Shown one piece after another: positions 56,290-64,000 of a stretch of 64,000 nucleotides of DNA (its first letter is position 1; every line of letters begins with the position of its first letter). Position numbers and translations under genes: made by a program. The DNA comes from Celoporthe dispersa (Eukaryota > Ascomycota > Sordariomycetes > Diaporthales > Cryphonectriaceae): assembly GCA_016584495.1 (NCBI GenBank), contig WAID01000004.1:2356001-2420000 (forward strand). The letters are read 5' to 3'. The notes below the pieces were generated by a model that saw only the letters and a program-made list of their open reading frames with translations, did not search any database and was not told the origin of the DNA.

Positions 56290-56334
56290 GGGGGCCGGGA
56301 GGGGGGGGAGGGGGGAGGGAGGGAGGCTTTGGGG
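56290..56334 (+). repeat. G-rich tract with quadruplex potential
   Basis: At least six runs of three or more G within 45 nt, separated by one to three bases, satisfy the usual G-quadruplex pattern. It lies in the gene-poor region about 0.85 kb past the transporter stop codon. Homopolymers of this kind are also places where assembly length is unreliable. Confidence 0.75.
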
Positions 56335-56979
56335 ATGATTACCTCGGAGCAGGATGCGAACACCGACTTGGGAAAATGGTTGGCCTATCTACATAGATCT
56401 TCACATGCAAAACAGCCACTAAGAATACGATATTACTTTGAGGGCAAAACTGTGCGCTAGCAGCCTCGGTCAGCATCTTGTTGGGCTGGCTGTCGCATGT
56501 AGCGACGTGCCGCCCAGGCTGCCCAGGCCATCTTTGTCTGACCGACGTATTATGCAGCCAATGTATGGTCCTCGTAATACTTTGTACTTGTCTACTTAAG
56601 ATGCCGTTCCCAGCGACCTCTTCGACAGAGAGGTCTCCACGTCGAAATGGGGTCCATTGCATGACAAGATAGCGGGCTGAATGCCCCGTGCCTCATCCTA
56701 CTAAGTGAGAGGCGGCCGACTCGAAACGCGATATAATGAGGGCTTGGATTGGCCTGTGTACCGTACGCTCCTACCAGACGGCTGAACGATGCAGGTTGGT
56801 AGCAAAGGCAAAATGGAGATTCTGACTGGTTCTGTAGGAGTACCCGAGTCAGAAGCAGGTAGACAGACGGTGAGCACCTAGCTGCCAAGTTGAGCAAGAT
56901 GTGAGTTGGCCAAGAACCTATTACTGTGCTAATGCAGCCTGTGCTTAGTATTTTGGCACGGAATTCCTGTTTGGATACT

Positions 56980-57230
56980 AGCTCAGATGTTGACGTCGGC
57001 ACGGAAAGTGAAGTATCGTTCCGGGTCGTAGCAGCGGTGCAGGGCGACGAACATCGGGCTTAAGTGGCTGTAAACTCAAAATCCTGGCTTGCACAAGCAT
57101 TTGTGGCTTGTCATCCTTGACGCCGTGAGACCACGCGCCAGATCGTTTGCTAGGGCTGACAACATGGGATGATCATCTGGGCAGCGGCTTGTAATCTTCA
57201 TGCGCTGGACAGCTGATTTTAGTACCATCC
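56980..57230 (-). pseudogene. Possible gene remnant, family not recognised
   Basis: Read on the minus strand, short stretches look protein-like but lie in different frames: MKITSRCPDDHPMLSALAN, then SHGVKDDKPQMLVQA, then SPMFVALHRCYDPERYFTFR followed by a stop near 56983. The last piece loosely recalls the C-terminus of FAD-linked oxidoreductases, but I cannot confirm this. It may be a decayed exon or chance. Confidence 0.2.
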
Positions 57231-60200
57231 AAAAAGTTCATTATCAACCTCCCCGACTCATTGGCCTCATTAAGGTTCGAAGTACCGTTTAGTACCAATC
57301 CATCGGGCTCCAGCACACCCGTCTTGCAGACGCTCGTGACTCTTGATATTTCAGCTTAGCATCTTACCAAGTCTAAAGCGCGAGCAAGACAACCAGTTAC
57401 ACTGACTAGACGGTTTGTACTTTCTCACTTGCATGAAGATGATTGTTCAGGATCCGCGTAGTGCCATGCATAGGGCTATCATATCTGACGAAAGACTGGA
57501 AACAACTCGAAGGAGAGAAAAAAAAAACAGCTGTGTGCCTAGGCTTCAAGGCCATCACCTAATCAATGGTTCATCGCGTCTGCGGGCCACAACAGTGGCA
57601 TAACTCTCGTGGGCCGGGATTGTTGTGCAAGGAAGGATACTGAATTCGTATAATGCTATTGCCACGGACCGCCATGACGTACATGGCTGCGTGGATGCAC
57701 CATCCACCTATTATTCTCTCTACGAAAATAGAGACTGGGTGTCGTGCCTGGGCTTGCCGTTCCTGGTAATGTAGGTGTCGTTGACTACCTCGATCCGGCT
57801 TCAAGCATAATGTACGTACCAGCCTGAATCATGTTTGGACAAGCCCCGTGGGATTGCCCTGGCGAAGTGCTGCGCCGTACCTACACGAGCGGAATGCAGC
57901 CGATTAGGGGATGCAGGTCGGGATCTGCGGTATCTATCTACGTTGCCGACTGCCGGTGGAAGCCTTGGAAGTAGAAAATTAGCAAAATTCCAACTTGGCC
58001 ACAGATGGTCCTACTATTCATTCCAAGATTGCCCTAATCATGCACTCAGAGCGTCGCCCAAGAGCTAGGGAAATTAGATATTGCAATAGTAGACTCTCCC
58101 AGCATCATAATAGTATCGATTTAGATCAGTCCACAAGTGCATTCTCCACGGCGAGCTGGAGCTTCTAAGGAGCCCCTGCGCCTGAAGCCCCGGGAGACTA
58201 TTGGGTGTGTGCTGTTCCTACTTCTCGAATGTTGTTGTCTGATGGATTTTCCATGAGCCCGTCCGCATTAATCTCGCACTACGCCCTACACCCTACAGAT
58301 GTTGGTGTGCTGACTTGCAAGGGCTGACACGATGAGCCACCCGAGTATACTAAGGTGACCCGCTCGCGGTTTGACACGTTTCAGCACTAATTCATAGACA
58401 AGGCATGAGGTACATTGTTGGGTCTTATACGGAATTTTATGCTGGCGGGGTATAGGCAGCGATTACCGGTTCGAAACCGAGTACTTGGGTGTTGCACAAC
58501 AGCTATCCTCGTTCCTTTTTCGTACCAAGCATGCTATGCCGACGGATAGTGATCTTCTTCACGACCATCACATCTTTTGTAAATGAATGCTTGCTGTCTC
58601 CAGGAAACTTTGTGCCCCAACGAACGGGGATGATAGTGGGTAGAGAATGTTCGAGATTATGGATGTAGTTTCCAACTAGGTCCATATTACCGGAAGTCCA
58701 CCCTCGGAGACTACCATACAACCAAGTGGAATACTGAGGCGCGCTGTACCTGCCAAGACGGCACGCTCTGAACCAGATCCAGAGACCCGGGTCAGAAGAT
58801 CCCGTCAACCGAGATGCGAGGGTCCATGTTCATGCAATGAGCCCTGTGGCTTCAGACGATCTAATGTAACGTGAATGGGGACCCAGATGGCGGGCATGGC
58901 GTTGGCCAAAGCTGATACTGCTCGTGATCTATACTTCCCGCCAATACAAACTCGTCGTTTAGTGTAGACTGGCTGACATGAGATGATATCACCCGGAAAG
59001 AGTAGCTAAGTACTTAAACTCTATGTCTTTCTACATGTGCAGTACATAGTTCGCGGCAGACGTCGGCATGTAAGACCAGGCCTGATAAGCATACGTTTCG
59101 ACCGGAGCATAGGTAATGTCACTGTCTCTATGGTTCCTCTCACGGGGTAAATGATACTTTGAATATACTTCAGTACTCGACGCGAGAAGACGAGGTCAGG
59201 AGATCGGAGGCTTCCGACTGCTGCCTTTCTGCCTTGACAGGGTCCGAGGTGGCTTCATGTCAAGCACCCGCGCGCCGTCCAAAAGACTCGTGTCATTTTT
59301 TAGGCACCTTCGATTCTTGTGGCTTGCTGACACGGTAGATATTGTGCCACCAGAAGCGCCTTGCGGCGAATCAGAATCATGCGGAGTCTGAGACTATTTG
59401 GCCCATCCCAAGCTCTATACGCTCTCCGCCGGGGCGAATCGCGCGCGCGCAGTTGGGCCCGAATCGCGCGCAATGCCACGGTCCCATAATTGATTACATG
59501 TTAGGATGTCTCTAGATGCTTGGCCATTCTAGGTACGACATTTTTAGATTCTGTATGAGGCTAATGATCCCTCGAACCGTCGCTGAGCTGTGTACATGTC
59601 ACCTTCTTGGCTTCGGCTCTGCGCTCTAGCTCCGGTCCGTCACTAAGCATAATTTCAGCTCTTATCCTGAGACCGTAGTGCCGACCTAGGTGCGGACTGC
59701 TGCCTTCTCTAATCAAGTATCTATTTCTCCTACTATTGCCATATGGGCCATGCCAGTGAAACGTGGTGTTACACCACTGGACTTATCAGCAAGTTCTCCA
59801 TCTTGGACCCGTCTCGTGTTCTTTGCCTGTGGCTTTCCTTTTTTGTTTTTACGATGCTGCAGGAACCTTCCCATGCCTTGGTATTGATTTTAGTTCATCC
59901 GAAAAGAACAGTACATACATGCTGGTCAAATAGCGTTGCTGCAAAGCTGCGGCACTCATACATACTGGGCAACCATCTCTACCAGTCTATTGAAGCCTCA
60001 TTTCCCATAGTTTTTTTTTTTTTTGAACCCATATAGCGTTCTCAGAGTGGCATTGTCAAGTGCTGATGGTGCATTGGATTCTACACACCATCTTGGAAAT
60101 GGCTGTGTTGTCCTTGGTGTATTACTGCTAACTTTTGCGCCCTGATTTCACAATGGATGTTATCAAACAGGGAATCGAGGCCGTGTCCTGGACGGCTGCC

Positions 60201-60328
60201 TGTTCAGTAAGCCTTCGGCCGCAAAGGCAACGTGAGCCTCATTGGTCCTCAACACAAGCGAGGTCCCGTTACGAAATATTGATGACCCATGATGCCTCTG
60301 GCATCGACACCGATGGTTCGACTCGAGG

Positions 60329-60337
60329 TATATAAAG
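60329..60337 (+). promoter_or_regulatory. TATA box of the laccase gene
   Basis: TATATAAAG lies 125 nt upstream of the laccase start codon, followed by a CT-rich stretch typical of fungal transcription starts. A clear TATA box is uncommon in this window and suits an inducible gene. Confidence 0.6.
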
Positions 60338-60461
60338 AGGCTTTCTTTCTCCTCCTCTGTTCGAAGATGTGTTGTTTCTCGCAGCACGAACCACAGTCCT
60401 TTTCTTTCTTTGACCTCGTTGTACTTCTGCGGCGGTCCAGTCTTTGTCCTTCATTATCAAT

Positions 60462-63188
60462 ATGTCTTCAATCCTTCGAGCCTTGTTCTCTGGGCTTATA
60501 GCCTCTCAGCTGAGCTGGGCTGCACCCTCTCTCCTTCATCCTCTTGAGGCTCGCCAGAAAGAGAATTGCAATACGGCCTCCAATCGTGCTTGCTGGATCA
60601 GCGGCTCATATGACATCAACACTGACTACGTGAGATGCAACTCTCTACTCTCTCTGTGAAACTGTTGCCGAGTACTCTGGCCTAGAAGCATAAAACTAAC
60701 ACATACTAGGAGCTCAAAACTCCACTGACAGGTGTCACCCGAGAGGTAGGTTTCCTGATCAGCCATCGATTTGTACAAGTCTAACAAAAGCCCTGGTAGT
60801 ATGACTTGACTCTGACCCAAGCTGAGAACTGGCTTGGTCCGGATGGTGTCGTCAAGGAAGATGTGATGCTCGTCAATGGTAAACTCTACATTCCTATCCT
60901 GAGACATATTGCACTTCGAATTAGCTGACTGAGAGGGTCCTCTAGGTGATATCCTTGGTAAGCTCTACACGAATCAGTAGCCACAACTTGCGTGTGATTA
61001 ATCCTAGCCTATTATAGGTCCCCTTATATACGCTCAGTGGGGAGATACGATCTCTATAAAGGTGACGAACAATCTCAAATACAATGGTAAGATATTAGCC
61101 TCTCATTTCTAGAAAGTAAGTCTCTAATATTGGCTCAGGGACCTCGATCCATTGGCATGGGGTCAGACAGCTTAACACCAACGTGAGTGATCCCCGGAAA
61201 TATTTCCAAATTCTTGTCCAACTACCTAGACCTCTGTGGCTTTTGTCCCGGTGTGCTGAATCTCTTCCCCCTAGCTGCAAGATGGAGTCAATGGTGTTAC
61301 AGAATGTCCCATCCCGCCCAATGGCGGTTCCCGAACGTGAGTAGTAACTACCTCAGGGCCTACGACTCTTTGTACCTCACCCGCTGAAGAAGTACCTGGG
61401 ACGTGAGGCTTCGATCTCCGCGATTACTTTCTGACACCGTAATAGGTACACATTTATAGCCCACCAGTATGGGACTAGCTGGTACCGTAAGTCTGAACAC
61501 ATGCTTTGGAGGTCCCTGTCAAATTCTGACTTGTCGCAGACTCTCACTTCTCGGCACAATACGGAAACGGCATTGTGGGCGCGATCCAGATTGACGGCCC
61601 CGCCAGTCTTCCCTATGATGTTGACCTAGGTCCTCTTGTCCTGTCCGACTACTACTACAAAACAGCGGATGAGCTTGTTGTTTACACCCAGAGCAATGCG
61701 CCACCCGCCAGCGACAACGTACTGTACGTGCTCTCTTTTCCTTTCTCTCCTCTTCTCCAGCCTAATGTGTAATCCGTGTTCTCTTTGATATTTCCCTCTT
61801 GTGCTTTCCAATGCTTCTCCATGTCGACAAACATGCCCACGACAATATCTAGACACATTTTCAACTACCAGCATCATGACATTTTTATGCTAACCATGTA
61901 ACAGTTTCAATGGAACCAACATCAACCCAGTGAACACCACGGAAGGCGAGTACAAGACCATCACTCTGACCCCAGGCAAGAGACATCGCCTGCGCATTAT
62001 CAACACTAGTAGGTCGTTCCGGTTCAGTCCATCAGGCAGTAAGAGTAGTCCCGGACTGACATCCCCCACAGGCGTCGAGAACAACTTCCAGGTGTCTATT
62101 GTGGGCCATTCCATGACAATCATCGAATCAGATTTCGTCCCGGTGGATTCTTTCACGACAGACAGTCTCTTCGTTGGTATCGGTCAGCGCTATGATGTAA
62201 CAATTGATGCTAGCCAGGCTACGGACAACTACTGGATGAACGTCACGTTCGGCGGAGGCGGCTTTTGCGGCAAATCCAACAACCCGTACCCGGCTGCTAT
62301 TATTCACTACAACGGCGCTTCCAACAGTCACCCAACCAATAAAGGCACTGCTCCTGTCGACCACGAATGCTTGGACCTCATCAACCTTACTCCGGTCGTC
62401 ACCCGTTCCATCCCGACCTCTGGCTTTGTCGCAGACAGCAACAATACCTTGGACGTTCAACTGTCTGCAACTACCAGGAAATGGACTATCGATGGGTCTA
62501 CTCTCGATGTGGACTGGGGTCACCCCATCACCAAATATGTCATTGACAACTCGACCGGCTGGCCCTCAAGTGATAATGTCTGGGTGGTGGAGGAAGCGAA
62601 TCAGGTAGGTATTTCTGTTACGACAGACCCGAAGGAAACGAGAAGGATTTAACGGTGCTGACACGACGCTCACAGTGGGCATACTGGCTGATCGAAAATG
62701 ACCCCACGACGACTGGCAACGCACTTCCGCACCCTATTCACTTGCACGGCCACGACTTCGTGGTGCTTGGGCGCTCCCCCAATGTGTCGCCGACAGCTCA
62801 GACGCCTTATATCTTCTCGCCGTCAGATATTTCGAGCCTCAACGGCAACAACCCTGTTCGGCGTGATGTTGTGATGCTCCCTCCCAAGGGCTGGCTCCTC
62901 ATTGCATTCCAGACTACCAACCCAGGAGCTTGGTTGATGTATGTCCTCTTCTTGCCTTTCCCTACGTTTCACTGGTGCGGGAAAATGCTAACTCGAGATT
63001 TCACAAGGCATTGTCACATTGCATGGCACGTCTCTGCTGGCCTTGGAAACAACTTCCTTGAGCAGCCTTCTGCCTTTGTCGCCGGGCTGAAACAGAGCGA
63101 CATCAATCAGCTTAACTCCCAGTGTAGCAGCTGGAATGCTTACTATCCTTCTCAGGACATCTTCAAGCAGGACGATTCGGGCGTTTGA
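60462..63188 (+). CDS. Ascomycete laccase (multicopper oxidase)
   Basis: Thirteen exons give 591 aa: 60462-60629, 60710-60745, 60800-60878, 60946-60957, 61018-61086, 61139-61182, 61275-61336, 61446-61486, 61540-61723, 61905-62008, 62072-62604, 62676-62938 and 63008-63188; every phase fits. A signal peptide (SILRALFSGLIASQLSWAA) and a short propeptide ending LEAR begin the protein. All four copper motifs are present: HWHG, WYHSHFSAQYGNG, HPIHLHGHDF and HCHIAWHVSAGLG. The residue ten after the copper-binding Cys is Leu. The C-terminus ends DSGV, the form of the C-terminal plug of ascomycete laccases. The secreted enzyme oxidises phenols with oxygen, as in lignin breakdown, pigment formation or detoxification. 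There are several N-glycosylation sites. Exon 4 is only 12 nt. Confidence 0.95.
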
Positions 63189-64000
63189 GCCTCACACCCA
63201 ATAATAATTTTGCCATGCCGATTGGTAGTCCTGCTGGGGGATTAGTTTTGGGAGGGGGCGAGGGAGTGAGATATGTGTTGGTTCCTGGTCTGCAGACTAT
63301 TTCTGCTCCATTCTTCGCTTCTTTACATTCTGACTCTTTTTTTGTTTTTATTCTTTTTTCTTCTTCTCTTTCTTCTTGTAATCAGACGGCAGGGGACATG
63401 CGGAGTACCACTCATGCATCGTTGACTTCCACTTCAAGGTTCGATGTAACTATTTCCAAGTTGGACTTCCAACCGTTCGATTAATTAGGCCCATGGCAGA
63501 GTCAGTCATAGTATATGCAATCTATAGTCGTTATACATACCTTAACCAGTTTCCTTCCGAGACAAATTACATTCATCTCCTTTGACCCATTGACAATTCA
63601 ATGAGGAGGCGTATAACGGACGAATATCCTTCCCGAAATACCAGGTGGTATCCCAGGACCTTGCACTGGCACGGTGTAATTAACTCAAGTGCTCCGCTGG
63701 ACTGATTAGCATGGCTGTGATGGAGTAGATAATCTTTTACCATTGGCAGCCTGTATTCCCTGAGGCCTGTAGGACCTCCCTATCTCGTTTCACATGTCTA
63801 AATGGGCACAGGAAGGAAAAAATATATGTAATCAACATCTTGATTTGTCAGCGTCCAGGTAGGACGAATTGACCACCAGTAACAACATTTATATAATAGC
63901 TCGACACACGAAGTCGTTGTGATCATCCCGAAGACTCAAGATATGCTCATCCAATGCGAAAAGATGAAATCTGAAAACCAATTGCGCTTGAAAACAGCCT
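63189..64000. other. 3' flank of the laccase gene
   Basis: About 800 nt with a T-rich stretch near 63335-63375 that may belong to the 3' untranslated region. No gene recognised up to the window end. Confidence 0.5.

Larger units (their letters stand above)
55438..60328. other. Long region with no convincing gene
   Basis: About 4.9 kb with no intact gene found. All open frames are short and of mixed composition. It contains a G-rich tract (56290-56334), a possible gene remnant on the minus strand near 56980-57230, a GCGCGC-rich direct repeat near 59440-59475 and a T16 tract near 60010. Confidence 0.45.

Noticed and set aside
58465..58480. GGTTCGAAACC-like tRNA B box
   Set aside because: No matching A box, no foldable acceptor or anticodon arm around it.
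1..64000. CRISPR arrays, rRNA genes, insertion sequences
   Set aside because: No regularly spaced direct repeats, rRNA text, transposase or reverse transcriptase motifs were seen; the window is eukaryotic nuclear DNA.

Overview
The window looks like nuclear DNA of a filamentous ascomycete (Pezizomycotina, most likely a Sordariomycete). The signs are short introns, mostly 55-110 nt, with GTRNGT donors, CTRAC branch sites and YAG acceptors, plus HET-domain, Zn2Cys6, MFS and multi-exon laccase genes. Species cannot be told from the sequence.

Left half (about 1-29 kb) is a housekeeping block: a small membrane protein; an XAP5/FAM50 splicing-related protein (-); a METTL16-type U6 snRNA m6A methyltransferase (-); an acid-phosphatase-like phosphoesterase (+); a conserved fungal protein of unknown function (+); the polyadenylation factor Fip1 (-), divergent from the GLFG nucleoporin Nup49 (+); the Pol III subunit Rpc31 (-), divergent from an Hsm3-like proteasome-chaperone candidate (+); the large Arf-GEF Sec7 (-); and the lipoyl-bearing E2 of mitochondrial pyruvate dehydrogenase (+). 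Many of these process or export RNA, but they look like unrelated neighbours and not an operon-like system.

Right half (about 31-64 kb) is accessory. An AT-rich block leads into a shrunken polyketide synthase in which a ketosynthase is joined directly to the second half of an acyl-carrier domain. Two convergent HET-domain genes follow. Then come a Zn2Cys6 regulator with palindromes in its promoter, a Thr-rich secreted protein, a protein combining an unrecognised N-terminal region with a degenerate SDR-like domain (-), a second Zn2Cys6 regulator (-) divergent from an MCT-type MFS transporter (+), about 5 kb with no convincing gene, and a 13-exon laccase (+). The SDR-like gene, regulator, transporter and laccase resemble a small metabolite or detoxification locus, but nothing in the sequence proves they are co-regulated.

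A strong technical signal runs through the window. At least ten otherwise well-conserved genes each need one or two single-base corrections, mostly in short homopolymers, to read through. This points to uncorrected indels in the assembly and not to pseudogenes, so gene models that avoid these frameshifts by adding introns or truncating should be distrusted.
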